Of a stretch of 64,000 nucleotides of DNA, positions 1-11,446 are shown piece by piece. The DNA comes from Hsuehochloa calcarea. Its lineage: Eukaryota; Streptophyta; Magnoliopsida; Poales; Poaceae. The notes beneath the pieces are model-generated. The model was not told the origin of the DNA and searched no databases. It worked only from the letters and a program-made list of their open reading frames with translations. Each line of letters opens with the position of its first letter. Position 1 is the stretch's first letter. The stretch covers positions 32,541,232 to 32,605,231 of the forward strand of contig CM070599.1 of the NCBI GenBank assembly GCA_036346395.1, given 5' to 3'. Position numbers and translations under genes: made by a program.

Positions 1-872
1 CGATTACAATGATGCCGTAATTCAGGTAAGTGTCTTCAATCTTCTCCATAATTTTCCTTGAAGTTTACAAGAAATTTTATGGGAGAAATGCTACTTGTGT
101 AGCATACGATCGAAAACCTCGCTACGGTCGGAGGACTAACCGAGCGAATTAGGATATTAGAGGAAAAGCACTCTGAAATAGAGAGTAAGAGTTCCTCTTC
201 TTTTTTTTTTCTTTTTAAGACTTTCCTTTTATTTATTCTCCCTTATCAAACTTTTGATAGATTTAGAGAAAATAAAAGAAGAAGCTTTGGATAAAAGCCA
301 GAAGGATAAAGCTTGAAGGATAAAGCCAGAGGACTAAAAAAGCCAGAAGGATAAAGCTTGAAGGAGAACTTCAGGCTAAGAACCGGTCGATCGAAGACTT
401 GACGACCAGCAATAAGAAGCTTTTGGATGATTCCAAAAAGAGAGAGGAAGGTAACTGGTCGTAGTCTTGACTCAATATGCCTTCCAATCATTTTTACTTA
501 ATACTTGCTTTGTCTATGCAGAACAAAAACAAGCATTGACCAGAGCGAAAAGAGCTCTGGAATTTGAGCAAGACAAGGGGGAAGCTCTCATGCTCAGTCT
601 GGACGAGAAGATCACCACGCTAAACAAAATGCTTTTTGATATGGGCGCGGGATCAAGCTTGCCCTCCTTGAGCGACCCAATGGAGAAGGTCAACTACCTA
701 GGCTCTTTGTTGGAAGAGCTCAAGGTTTTGCTCAAGACTACTAGGAAGAATTATGCCCATTCCGTTAAGGAGTCTATTGCTTGTGGAGTCAGTCTTGCTT
801 TGGCAAAACTGAAAGTTTCCGACCCATCAACTAACCTTCAAGCCATCGAAGAGGATTTCAATTGCTCAAGTT
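1..872 (+). pseudogene. coiled-coil fragment of a plant transposon protein
   Basis: The last open stretch (about 522-872, stop at 872) encodes a charged helical segment rich in E, K, L and A, ending in a serine-rich tail. Upstream, around 150-230 and 250-450, are further short stretches with coiled-coil character, separated by apparent introns (donor GT near 26, donor near 451, acceptor AG near 521). This resembles the coiled-coil tail of the gypsy-type transposon proteins common in grass genomes; the family assignment is from general character only. The segment 296-365 has a short imperfect internal repeat (AGAAGGATAAAGCTTGAAGGA). The frame stops exactly where the minus-strand integrase of the next element begins, so this is probably the edge of an older element that was invaded. 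No start codon or complete gene is visible in the window. Confidence 0.45.
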
Positions 873-1553
873 AAAAGAATCAGTGCGAGCAGAGCCAATT
901 TTTAATTCTGGAGGAAGCATAGCTTCGGCCCCATAAACTAAAAAGAAAGGTGTTTCACCGGTCGCACGACTAGTCGTGGTCCGAACAGCCCATAAAACAG
1001 AAGGAAGTTCTTGAACCCAAGCCCCTGACCGTTTTATTAACTGGTCGAATACTCGGCGTTTTATCCCCTGTATTAGGATACCATTGGCACGCTCGACCGC
1101 TCCATTGCTCTGTGGATGAGCCACTGAAGCGAAATGGATCTTGGTTCCTAGTTCTTCGCAGAACTCCTGGAAATTGCTGCTTGAGAACTGGGTACCATTG
1201 TCCGTGATGATACGACTGGGTACACCAAATCGTATAATCATGTTTTTTGTTATGAACCTCTTAGCGGCTTCAGTTGTAACTTTTACAACTGGCTCGGCTT
1301 CAATCCATTTTGTAAACGTGTCAATCATTACGAACAGGAATTCGAAGCCCCCGGGTGCTCGTGGGAATGATCCCAGAATGTCTAGTCCCCAGGTTGCAAA
1401 AGGCCAAGAAAGAGGGATTGTTTGCAAAGCTTGTGCCGGTTGATGTACTTGTCGGCTATGAAACTGACATTGTACGCACTTCGTCACGAGCTCTTTTGCA
1501 TCATGAAGGGCAGTTGGCCAGTAGTATCCTTGCCTGAAGGCTTTACCGACCAA
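858..1553 (-). pseudogene. gypsy integrase (truncated)
   Basis: The frame carries the end of the zinc-binding region (CVQC) and the catalytic core with a D,D,E layout: WGLDILG for the first Asp, ITDNGTQF for the second, and QSNGAVERANG for the Glu. A conserved C-terminal stretch (VYGAEAMLPPE) follows, and then the frame ends after a few non-matching residues. The usual long chain after SARTDSF is absent, so the domain is truncated at the junction with the 1-872 fragment. It would have inserted the cDNA of the element into the host chromosome. Confidence 0.88.
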
Positions 1554-1849
1554 GGTTCTGTAGGAATGATGTGCTCCACAGACTCCTTCATGAATTTCGT
1601 TAGCAACCTAATGCCACCGATTGAGATATGCATCTCATCAACACTCCATGAGATCCTCGTTTATACAAGGTACGTTCGATTAGAGTGTATGATTTGGTCT
1701 TTCGTGCTATACGATCAGCCTCTACATCATCTTCAGGAATTAGGTCATGTCAAGATAATTGTAGATCGATGTCATCCAGCTCTACCTTGATCGTCACCGA
1801 TCTGTGGAGCATCTAAGTTATTAGAGTCAATAGGATTGACCTGATGTAA

Positions 1850-2572
1850 ACTATCGATGTTCTCGGAATGCTCGACTACCGAGGGTGAATCGAGTTGCTC
1901 GAGAAAAACTCCTACGGACGGTTGACCTAGTAGAGGCCATCCGCGTTAACCGATCCGCTAGAAAGTTCTCCTTTCTAGGAATATGTTGGATCCGAAACCG
2001 AAGAAGTGCTTTTTGAATTTCCGTACTTCCGCCAGATAGGAAGACATCTTGGTACTCGAGCATTGGTACTCTTTCCCTACTTGATTCGCTACTAGTTGAG
2101 AATCGCCTTTCACTAGCAATTTACGAATCCCGAGCGAACGAGTCGCTCGAGTCCGCCAAAGAAACCTCGTGACTCGCCACATTGTTTGTAGCGGAAAGTT
2201 AAACCGACGGCATACTTTGATGTGTTCGCCGGTAGGGGATATCAAGACGACTCCAGCCCCTGATCCTTTAAGCATTAAGGAACCGTCAAAGTACATTGTC
2301 CACTCGTCGTGGTGCTCGTACTCGGGTTCTTGCTTAGATTCCGGGTTTGTCCACTTGGCAATGAATTCTGCTATCGCCTGAGATTTTATGGCTGTTCGTG
2401 AGATGAAATGGAGGTCGAACGTCCCTAGCTCCACCGCCCATTTTGCTATTTGTCCTGACGATTCCCTATTTCCAAGGACTTGACCTAAGGGATATCCAAG
2501 AGGCACGACCACTTTGTGGGCTCGAAAGTAATACCTTAGTTTCCTTGAAGCCATAAGGAGACTATAAAGCAA
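1850..2572 (-). pseudogene. gypsy RNase H domain (frameshifted)
   Basis: The minus frame shows the end of the RT connection region, then the RNase H signature beginning MYFDGS (first catalytic Asp) and a later KGDSQLV (third catalytic Asp). The middle stretch that normally reads NNxAEYEAL is scrambled, which indicates a frameshift over the catalytic Glu. A second minus frame (1851-2063) continues the C-terminal part (RIQHIPRKENFLADRL). The domain is therefore inactive. Confidence 0.8.
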
Positions 2573-2876
2573 CTTTTGTACTGTGGGTATCTTTCCTTTG
2601 GCCCATGTAAGACTAAACTACGTAATATACTTGGTCGTTGGGCGTTCTCACGTTCTCGACCAATTACTCACCGACGACTTGTGGTGTTGCGACCACGTAA
2701 GTCAACAGTGTTTCCCGGTCTTGGAGAAACTAAGACCGGTGCTCGTAAGGTACTCTTTGAGCTTTTCAAAGGCATCATTCGCTCATCGTCCACTCAAACT
2801 TCCATGTTTCAAGGAGTTTGAAAAAGGTAATCCTTTTCCCTAACTCGCTATGAAACGACTTAGCGCCGCCATACAC

Positions 2877-3638
2877 CTAGGTTAGCTTCGGACTTCCTTC
2901 TTCGTGGTCGGGCGCGATCGATGGATGGCCGATATCTTCACGGTTTGCTTCAATACCTCTAGCCGAAACTAGGAAACCAAGTAATTTTCCAGCGGAAACC
3001 CCGAACACACATTTCTCCGGATTCAACTTGAGGTTATATCTTCTCAAGTTATTGAAAGTCTCTTTAAGGTCAAGCATATGGTCACGGAGTTGACACTTTT
3101 CACTACCAAGTCATCAACGAGGCTTCCAAATTTCGACCTATTTGTGGGTCAAGGTTTTTCAGATTAATCTTTGAAAAGTTGCACCAACGTTTTTGAGACC
3201 AAAGAGCATCTTTACATAACAGTAAGTGCCAAATGGAGTGATGAAGGAAGTTTTCTTTTCATCTTCTTTACTCATACTAATCTGGTGGTACCCTGAGTAG
3301 GCATCTAAAAAACTTAATAGCTCGCACCCGGAGGTAGAGTCTACAAGTTGATCAATGCGAGGAAGGGGAAAATCATCCTTCGGACAAGCTTTATTAAGAT
3401 TTGTGAAGTCTATACACATCCTCCATTTTCCATTACTCTTCCTAACCATTACAGGATTAGCGAGCCATTGAGGGTGATGTACTTCACGAATGAATCCAGC
3501 CTTTAAGAGCTTGTCAATTTCGTGATCGATGGCGTCCTTCCGGTCGGGTGCGAAACGTCTGAACTTCTGCTTGACCGGATTTTTGTCAGGCTGGAGCGCT
3601 AGCCTATGCTCGATCACCTCCCTGGGGACTCTGGGCAT
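2877..3638 (-). pseudogene. gypsy reverse transcriptase (frameshifted)
   Basis: The main frame (3159-3638) contains the fingers and palm motifs: a VRKSNGKWRMCIDFTNLN-type stretch, PLPRID, SGYHQI and PFGTYCYVKMLFGLKN. The catalytic VDD triplet lies just beyond the end of this frame, on the complement of 3110-3118, followed by LVVKS in another reading frame. The rest of the thumb is in 2877-3077 (NLRRYNLKLNPEKC, FGVSAGKLLGFLVS). The split frame and the loss of the usual Tyr before VDD show that the enzyme is dead. Confidence 0.85.
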
Positions 3639-3725
3639 GTCGGACGCTTGCCATGCGAATACGTCCTGGTTTGCTCGGAGGAAGGAGACGAGCGACTCTT
3701 CCTATTTAGGATCGAGTCTGCTCCG

Positions 3726-4576
3726 TCAAGACTTTGGAAAAGATCCACCATCATTGCTCGACATGGCGTTTCTTGAAGGAGCGCCTTCGTTGAGTGGAAC
3801 CTCTTTGGTCTGGTCGGACAGTTTGGGTGTTATCTTGGGTCTGGAGTGCTTGACCTGCACAGATGATGAGTCAGAATTTCTGGTCCGCAGCTCATCGACC
3901 AGTTCTAAAGACCTTCGATCACATGCGTATGCCATTTTGCGATCTCCACGAACCATGATCACACCTTTTGGTCCTGGCATTTTCAAGCTTTGATACCGTG
4001 AGTGCGTGGCTATCAAGAATTTTGCTAATCTTGGACGACCAAGAATTCCATTGTACGCGGTTTCAAAATCAACCACATCAAATGAAATCCTTTCTCGTTC
4101 GAAATTATCGGGACTTCCGAACGAACCCAGAAAGACACTTGTCCTATCGGTTTGGCGGTAGAGCCAGGAACTATGCCATGAAAGGCATATTTTACTGGTT
4201 TCACCTTTGTTCTAGGAACCTGCATGTCTTCTAAAGCTCCCGAAAATAAAATATTTAAAGAACTACCACCGTCTATTAATACCCGATTGACTTTGCAGTT
4301 ATTAATAGTAGGCTCTACGATGATAGGGAACCTACCCGGTTGAGTTGACGGGACGGGGCAATCTTCTTTGCCAAAGGAGATTATGGTATCCGACCACCTT
4401 GATGACTGGGCGGTGATCGAAGGTTCTGCTAAGTTGACTTCTCGTTCCATGGCCTTCAGATGACGGCGCGAATCGTATGATGAAGAACCTCCAAAGATCA
4501 TGTTGACCGTGCGTTGAGGTTCCTGGTACTCCATTTCTTCATCGCCATCTTTGTCTTTCTTGGAACTTGTTTCCAA
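3726..4576 (-). pseudogene. gypsy gag C-terminal / aspartic protease region
   Basis: Two overlapping minus frames cover this span. The upstream one contains VNMIFGGSS and then VLIDGGSSLNILF, the plant gypsy form of the retropepsin active site (D-G-G-S-S in place of D-T-G-A). The other holds FETAYNGILGRP, the conserved C-terminal protease motif. A frameshift lies between them around 4025-4080. The protease would have cut the polyprotein. Confidence 0.82.
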
Positions 4577-4702
4577 TTCTTGAATTGCGGAAGCGGGCCT
4601 TTACCGCATAGTAATCCTCCGACTTCTTCGCCAAACACGGCGGTGCGCAAATCATGCCTCGCTTATCGGTGAAGTGGACACCACTTACTCTTCATGGGAC
4701 TA

Positions 4703-6781
4703 TTAGTCGAACTTTGGCTTTGCCTCGGCCAGATAGTCCTTCTTGCCCTTGAACGGTTTATCTTGAACCGCAAGGACCTCTTTGGTGCCCATCTTACGGT
4801 GCTTCTTTTTCTTGGAAATCTTCTTGGGATTCTTTTCTGGCTTCTCTAAGCCAGGCTGAGGGATTTTGTCTTTTCGATCTATGGCTTCGTTCCATTCAAC
4901 CGCTTCGCTAGCGGCTGCATATTTATCAGCCATGTCAAAAAGTTCGGCGGTTGTTCGTGGGGGATTCATAGCGATATCCTCCGTAAACCGCCGATTCCTT
5001 AGACCTGCCTTGAATGCCTGAATCACAGAAGATTCTGCGATCTCTGGAATGGAATTTCGAACTTGGCTAAACCTTTTGATGTACTGCCGGAGAGTTTCTT
5101 TTGGTTCCTGCCGAGTTCGATGGAGATCATCCTCCTTTCCAGGGCGATCATATGTACCCTGGAAATTCACAATTAACAGATCGCAGAGTTGTTCCCAAGT
5201 GTAGATAGATCCAACCGGTTGGTTAAGCAACCAAGATCGGGCAGATCCTTCCAGAACCGTGGGCAAATAGTTAGCCATCACGTTCTCATCACCACCAGCA
5301 CTCGATGGCGGTGGTATATATCTGGAGAAACTCTAATGGATTTTGAGATCCATCGAATTTATCCATGTTGGCAGGTCGAAACCTATTAGGCCAACGTATA
5401 GCTTGGAGCCCTGCAGAGAAGGCTCGACAACCTGTGACAGATTCGTAGCGCCTTCTTGGGAGAGGCGCTGGATTATGATCAATAGGAGATCGGTTTCCAT
5501 AGTTAGAATACAGAGGCTCCGGTGTCCTGATCCGGTCGTAGACGTTATTATGATGTCTTTGACCGTTAGCACGACTCAGATGATGACGAAGATCATCTGG
5601 GCCGAGCAGGTGCTCTCCTGGACGAGGGGAAGAGGTTGTTGTTCGGAATAGCCTTCTTCCTTCATGACTTGCTAGTCGAAACCGCCGAGGAGGTCTAGGT
5701 ACCGGTGGATAACCATGCTGCCCTCTACTGAGGGAGGAGCGCTGAGACGAAGTCACCGTTAGACTTTGTGATGTCCTTTGCCCCCTGCACGCTTCTGCGC
5801 GCTGCACAGTTTGTTGAAGGATTTCCGATACCTGCCCTACCAATTGGGTAAAGCCCGGAGCTTCAGCCAGAACAGGGTCAGTATTATTGAGAATATCTTG
5901 AATACGACACAAGTTCTGAACTGTTACCGAAGGTCTTAGGGGATTCATCGTTGATGTTGGTGTTCGGAGACCCGAAGTTCCTCTAGACCTTGGGCCCAAC
6001 TCCGTCTGGCCCGTCATCCTTGGTGGGGCTGCACCACGCGAATTAACTGATGGACGTTCATCAGCTCTGTTGCCTCTGGCAGGTGGTGCTTGATTGCCCG
6101 CGCCATCTCCATCAGCAGGTGGTGGCGAGGCAGGGTGTGCAGGACTGTGCATGGCATTACGATCAGTATTTCCGATCGCGTTGACCTCATGCTTCCAGCA
6201 ATGATCCTCTAAGGAGCTTCCACTGTAACTAGTGGAGAACTTCTCAGTGCTTCTACCAGAGACTCCCTTGACGGAGACCGATCGGAGATGAGAACCTCCT
6301 GAGGTCTTCGTGGTGGGCTGAGCCTGATTCGGCGGATTGCCGATCGGATCATCGAGTTTTATCGTCCCCACTCGCCCATTACCGATGAGGGTTTCATCGA
6401 CACCGCTACCAAGTGTCGGTTGGTCCTCGAATTTCCGAAGCCGTTGGTGAATACCGCGACCATGGTTACGTCAAGGGTATATTGACCCTCGGGTTGTGGG
6501 GCTGAAGCATTGTCACCTTTTACACCGGTCGGGAAAATCGGTCTTAGAGAAACATTCGGATGTTCCGAACTGGTCGGAACGACCTGTCCCTCAGAGAGCG
6601 CTTCTTGGCGCAACGGAGTGTCTTCATCTATCCGCTCAAATTCACCGTCGTCAGCGAGTTGCGAACCAGCGGAAGAGGATGAAGACCCCGAATGTTGCAT
6701 GGCCTGGATGCAGGCTTCCATGTCAAGGTTGGAGTAGTCATCCAGGTCGAACCAATTCTCCTCATCCCATGTTCCTGCCAT
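4703..6781 (-). pseudogene. gypsy gag region (frameshifted)
   Basis: Three minus-strand frames (6359-6781, 5289-6371, 4703-5281) together make a gag. The first has the Met start and an acidic leader. The second is a long low-complexity region ending in a KFDGSQNPLEFL-type motif. The third is the retrotransposon gag core (ARSWLLNQPVGSIYTWEQL, then FSQVRNSIPEI and FKAGL) followed by a Lys-rich tail. Frame changes lie near 6365 and 5285. Gag forms the virus-like particle that packages the element RNA. Confidence 0.82.
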
Positions 6782-6854
6782 GCTTACAATTATAAATATG
6801 AAGAAAAACGGACGAGTTGAGCGAGGAACCTCTTCAGGAGTTTTGCACTATCTT

Positions 6855-6873
6855 CCCCACGGACGGCGCCAGC
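6855..6873 (-). other. primer binding site of the gypsy element
   Basis: Immediately inside the LTR the minus strand reads GCTGGCGCCGTCCGTGGGG, which contains the TGGCGCCGTC core used as a PBS by many plant Ty3/gypsy elements. Its position directly beside the LTR terminus CA supports both the LTR boundary and the orientation. Confidence 0.7.
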
Positions 6874-7501
6874 TGTCGACGATCAAATCGCCGATCTTAT
6901 GGATATATAAATGAAAAAGAGGAAAAACATGTGTATCTCCTGGGAGTGGAACGGGCTTGCTCTTTATTGCTATGAACTCACTGTTACAAACACTAAGAGT
7001 TTCTAATCACTACAAGAATACAATGCTCAGCTATTCCTTGCTTGGTGTTGTTTCTGCAGTGATGCTTCTTTGCGTGTCTTCGTGTCGTTGTGTCCTCCTG
7101 TCCTCCTTCCGGCCTTCTATGGTCCTCCTTAAGTACTTGATGAAGCGGTGGCAGTTATCCCATGAAGAGACATCCGTTGGGGAGCGACGCGTGCTGTCGG
7201 GAAGAGGCGTAGTTTGCGGTTCCACCAACCGCAGAGGCGATTGGTGAAGATGTCAAGCGCTCGCGGTTAATGATTTTAAGAAACGTTACACCATCAACCG
7301 GGATAGTGTTGTATTATGCGGAATATGAAACACGTGGTTCGTTCATCACATAGTGAGTGGCGTGGTCGGGGACTCGACCCAGACGCCTGTTCATAGCTTT
7401 ACGAGCACTTACCTGGTCGTGGACTAGGTTTGGAACTTTGTCCAGACCGTGGTATTTATTATATAACTTCAGTAGTACCATGAATATTTTAATCCTCAAC
7501 A
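6874..7501 (-). repeat. LTR of the minus-strand gypsy element
   Basis: The plus strand begins TGTCGACGATC at 6874 and ends CCTCAACA at 7501, so the LTR has the TG...CA ends. It is about 628 bp. Its inner end abuts the PBS. The partner LTR is not seen in the window, so LTR divergence cannot be used to date the insertion. Confidence 0.6.
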
Positions 7502-10500
7502 CTTTTTTAAAAAATTCTTATTGGAAAAGTTTCTTAGGAGTCCGAAGTTTGTTTTGCCAAATTTTATAGTATTTTTACTTCATTTGAAAAAGTTTTAACT
7601 TTTTCTCTCTTTGATCAACATGCTAAAAATTCAGACTTTTGCATGTTTTGATCTGATTTATAATTTTTGTATGTCCAAATGGGTTCATAATTTGAGTAAT
7701 ATATAATGATAAAGTTTTATCTTATATAGTTGATATTCTATGCTGAGTTTTCTCAGATTTATTGGGACTCTTTTAACTAGTTTTTCATCTATCTATCGAA
7801 GCTCAAATGTAATGTAAAATCTGAAAAAAAACGTGAAACTTTCAGTTTTTATGAAACTTTGTGATTTTCATATCTTCAAAATTGTTGACATTTGGTTGAG
7901 CCTCCCAAAATAAAACTTATGTGTATTTGTAAGTACTAGCTCCATGCTTTAACTCAGATTTTTCAGAGTTTGTTTCCACACATTTCCAAATGCTTTAAGT
8001 AGTTTTGAGCTCAACATGATTTCCAATTTGAGAAAATGAGCATGGTATCTTCATAAAAAATCTTTATTGGGGAGATTTCAAGAGTAAGTTGACTTGAATA
8101 CATTCTAAATATCATTTCCTTTAGTTAAGCTCAAATATGGCCTCATTTCAAGTTGTTTTGCTCTTTTCGGCCGTAAAGGGGGGAGTTTGTGACTTATTAA
8201 GGCTTCTTTCAAATTTTTGAAGTCAAACTCCTATATTGGTCATATGTATCTATTTCATCCTCTTTGTGACTAAGCTCATTTGTTTTGCAAAGACTCCATT
8301 TTGGCTCAACTTCATTTTGTATTTTTGATGATTAATGCCAAAAGGGGATAATTTTTGTGAGCTATGATAAAATCCACATTTGGATAATTGATATATTCTC
8401 TTGTGATTTCTTCTTATTTCATGCATGTATTGAGGAAGAGCAACTCATTCATACAAATAGCCTCCTATATACATCACGTGCACAAGCATGTCATTATCAT
8501 GTGCATAGTGCTTGAAGATTTAAATTGCTTAATGCTATGCATGGATATAGTTCAATAGCTTAAATTCTTATCTTATGTTGATTTATATCCAAATGTTGTT
8601 ATTGATAAAGGATTTATGATCAATCACCAAAAGGGGGAGATTTAAGAATCTAGACCCCACCATTATGAGTTAATAGACTATTTTGGTGATTAATGATAAA
8701 TCTATATGTGAAACTAACACTTCTATTGCTATACCTATTGTTTAGTCCTATTTGGATGAAAAGGTGAAAATCATTAATGTATGCATTCAACATGAAATTC
8801 TTATATCTTGTTGCAATCCTCGGATATAAAATATTGGTTGAACTCCACTAAAAGTTTAACTTGAATATGTGCATATATTTTTATTACATATTTGTGTATG
8901 CACACATTTAGGGGGAGTTCACTATATGTTTTGTGGTTTTATTAGTATTGATCCATATTTATTTATCCACATATTTTGGATCTCTACTTTGAAATATATC
9001 CTTTGAGTATATAAAACTTGTGTAGTTCATATATACTCATATTATTTTATATTCAATTATTTACAATTTATGTTATGGGACTAATGTGTGTGCTAAGTTG
9101 TTTTGATAGCTTTGTTCCAGAGTTTGAATGATGACATGATAATGGTAATGCAAAGACAATAGAGGAATCATGGCTAGTGGCTTGAAGTTTATTTGTGTCA
9201 TTTTTGTTATGCATTGCATATGTTTTACTTCTCGAAAACTATTTAGAAAAATTGGTACGACCGCAAGTGATAAGCGGTATTACCGCAAGTCGATACGTAT
9301 TTTCCAGAATGCATGTTTTTGGAAGTTTTCTTGAAATCCCAAAATAGGTATGACTGCATTTGATGGGCGGTGTTACCACAAGTCGGTAGTACCGAAATCT
9401 AGTTGGTTGTATATTTTTATCAGAGAGGTTGTTTTTGGAAGTTTTTCTTGAAACCTGAAAACGGTATGACCGCATCTCCTGAGTGGTAGTACCGAGTTTT
9501 ATTTGGCGGTACGTTATTTCTAGATAAGGTGTTTTCTTGTGATTTTGATCCTCTGGAAATCTGTAGTACCGATCTAGCCAAGCGGTATTACCGGTGTGCG
9601 GCAGTACTAGATTCTAGTTGGTGGTAGTACCCCATATGGCAGTAATGACTATATTTTGGTAATTAATGATAATCACATTGTGAGATTAATATTTTCCATG
9701 AGTTGGATGAATAGGCTATGTTCCATGATGACGGAGACTTTGGATGGCATCATGAGTTGATTGTTATCAAGTCAAGGTTCAAGAAAAGAATGTATCATGT
9801 GTTGATGCATATCAACATCTTGAAGATGATATGATCATGAGTTGATCATCAAGTCTAGAGAGGACCCATCATATGTTGATGGAGGACTGGTGATGCATAT
9901 CAAGACAATGACCCGGGCGTGAAGTGAAGATGTACGTCATCAAGCTTCAAGATGATGCTCAAGGCAAAGGTATAACTAGCTAGGACTAAGGATGTGTTCC
10001 TAGTCTTTTACCGGTCTTGGTGTTTGGTTGGTAGACCGGATTGCTAGTATAGGATTATCGTACTATTAAGAGAGGTCTTGTCTAGTAGCCAGAGTCTCAT
10101 CATGTGTTAATAGCTTAATCTTGCTTACTCTAGCTCTTCGTGGCATGATGCTATTATTTGCGAACATATTTTGCAAATAGCCGAGGCTCATACATCTATT
10201 CCTTGTAGCATGTGACTATACTTTGCAAATGGTTGAAGTCCATGTTCTTACTCCTTGTGACATGATCTAAGTTTGCAAATGTGTTTTGTAAATTATTGAG
10301 ATTCATGCATTTTCTCTTGGCATAGTCTAAGATTGTTTGTTGCTATTTCTTTGAACTTAGACTATAGTAGTGGCTCTTTGGAGTTGCGTCTTTTGATTTG
10401 ATTAAATATGTTTGAGATCAATCAAATAGGTGGGTTGTGTAGCCCTCCAAATAAGTTTTCTATAGAGTTCAAGATCACTCAATTCTGACATCGGAGTCAA

Positions 10501-10850
10501 AATTTATGACCTTTTTACCGAGTGTCGTCTGTGCTTAAAATTGACTGTGGTAATACCGACCTTAGATGCAGTATGACCGCAGAACGATAATACCGGATTT
10601 TGTACTGTGGTATTACTACAATAAAATATTTAATAGCTTGTTTTTAGCCGGTAATGCACCCTTTTCGACCGTTGAACAGTAAAAATAGCAATACCGGGTT
10701 TGTATAGCGGTATTACCGTAATTACTGATTTTTGCCGAGTTTTGTCTCCAACAATTTGTTTTGTGGTGTGATCTATAAATACCCCATTGGCCTGTTGTGA
10801 TACATTGTTTGGCATCCTATTTCACTCACTTGAGCTAGTATGATGTGTCC
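7502..10850. mobile_element. degenerate SIRE/Maximus-like copia 3' region and LTR
   Basis: No protein frame survives. The stretch is AT-rich and has several purine runs flanked by A (8177 region, 8335 region, 8629-8640, 8910 region) of the AAAGGGGGAGA kind, which in SIRE/Maximus elements is the polypurine tract before the 3' LTR. The phrase TTTTGGTGATTAATGATAA recurs (around 8682 and, slightly altered, 9655), suggesting duplicated LTR starts. From 9250 to 10730 there are repeated motifs built on CGGTA...TACCG. Family assignment is by memory of these hallmarks and needs a repeat-library search. Confidence 0.5.
9250..10730. repeat. dispersed CGGTATTACCG palindromic motif cluster
   Basis: The short inverted motif GCGGTATTACCG and close variants (GGTATGACCGC, CGGTAGTACCG, GGTAATACCG) appear many times, near 9252-9290, 9348-9400, 9463-9515, 9560-9630, 10544-10615 and 10690-10720. 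Each is a near-palindrome able to fold. Such motifs occur in LTRs of some grass copia elements, so this is best read as part of the LTR above. Confidence 0.6.
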
Positions 10851-10870
10851 TTCATGTGCCCTCCATAACG

Positions 10871-11098
10871 ATGTTTGGTTGCGGCTAAGCTAAATTTTGG
10901 TGTTACCAATATTTTGAAATTTTGATGAGCAATTTTTCCACCTTTGGATTGACTACGTGTGAATATTTTGAAATTTTGATGAGCAATTTTTCCACCTTTG
11001 AATTGACTACGTGTGACATTGAATTTCGTTGATGTTACTAATGTTTTATTGTTTTATTGATATTATTAAATATTGGTAACAAATCAAACAATTTTCAT
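10871..11098. mobile_element. Tourist-like MITE upstream of GAPDH
   Basis: The left part reads TGTTTGGTTG and then TTACCAATATTT. The right part reads AAATATTGGTAA and then CAAATCAAACA, so the two ends form an imperfect inverted repeat like that of Tourist (PIF/Harbinger) MITEs. It contains an internal 54-bp direct duplication (10908-10961 and 10962-11015). It sits about 350 bp before the GAPDH start codon, in the likely promoter region. Confidence 0.45.
10908..11015. repeat. 54-bp tandem duplication
   Basis: The unit starting AATATTTTGAAATTTTGATG occurs at 10908-10961 and again at 10962-11015 with a single visible difference (GGATTG versus GAATTG). Confidence 0.9.
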
Positions 11099-11446
11099 TA
11101 ATGCTACCGAGATTTGATTCGGCAAATAGACCCATGATCTTCTCGGGGGGAGGAAGCCAAGCCTCTGATCCACTCCCCCACGACGTCGTGGCGCATCACT
11201 TGCCGTCCACGCCCTCCCTCCCCGAGCCCACCATTCAAACCGACGGTCGCGATCCGAACCCCGCGGCCGCGGGACCCACCACCTCAACCTTCGCCGCACA
11301 CTGGATTGGAATTGGAACTCGGCGATCCATGTAATAAAACCCAGCCACACCACCACCCATTCGTCGCATCGCATAGCCTAGTTTTCTCACACTTGCCCCC
11401 TTCGCCCGCACCGCATCCGTCTTGCCTAGTTCGAATCGAGATCGCC

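Larger units (their letters stand above)
858..7501 (-). mobile_element. degenerate Ty3/gypsy LTR retrotransposon (Tat/Athila-like order)
   Basis: Read on the minus strand the order is LTR (6874-7501), primer binding site, gag, protease, reverse transcriptase, RNase H, integrase, which is the Ty3/gypsy order. Every coding domain is recognisable but split by frameshifts and stops, so the copy is dead. The integrase reading frame breaks off near 866, against the unrelated plus-strand frame ending at 872, and no second LTR is present in the window, so the 3' part is deleted or lies outside. The DGGSS protease motif and the PBS beginning TGGCGCCGTC are typical of plant Tat/Athila-type elements (family knowledge). 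Confidence 0.9.

Noticed and set aside
9250..10730. The recurring CGGTATTACCG motif as a CRISPR-like or satellite array
   Set aside because: Spacing is irregular, the motif is degenerate and there is no conserved repeat longer than about 12 bases; eukaryotic LTR context explains it better.
11101..11374. Overlapping short frames on both strands upstream of GAPC
   Set aside because: They lie in the GC-rich promoter/5' UTR of GAPC and overlap each other without domains.
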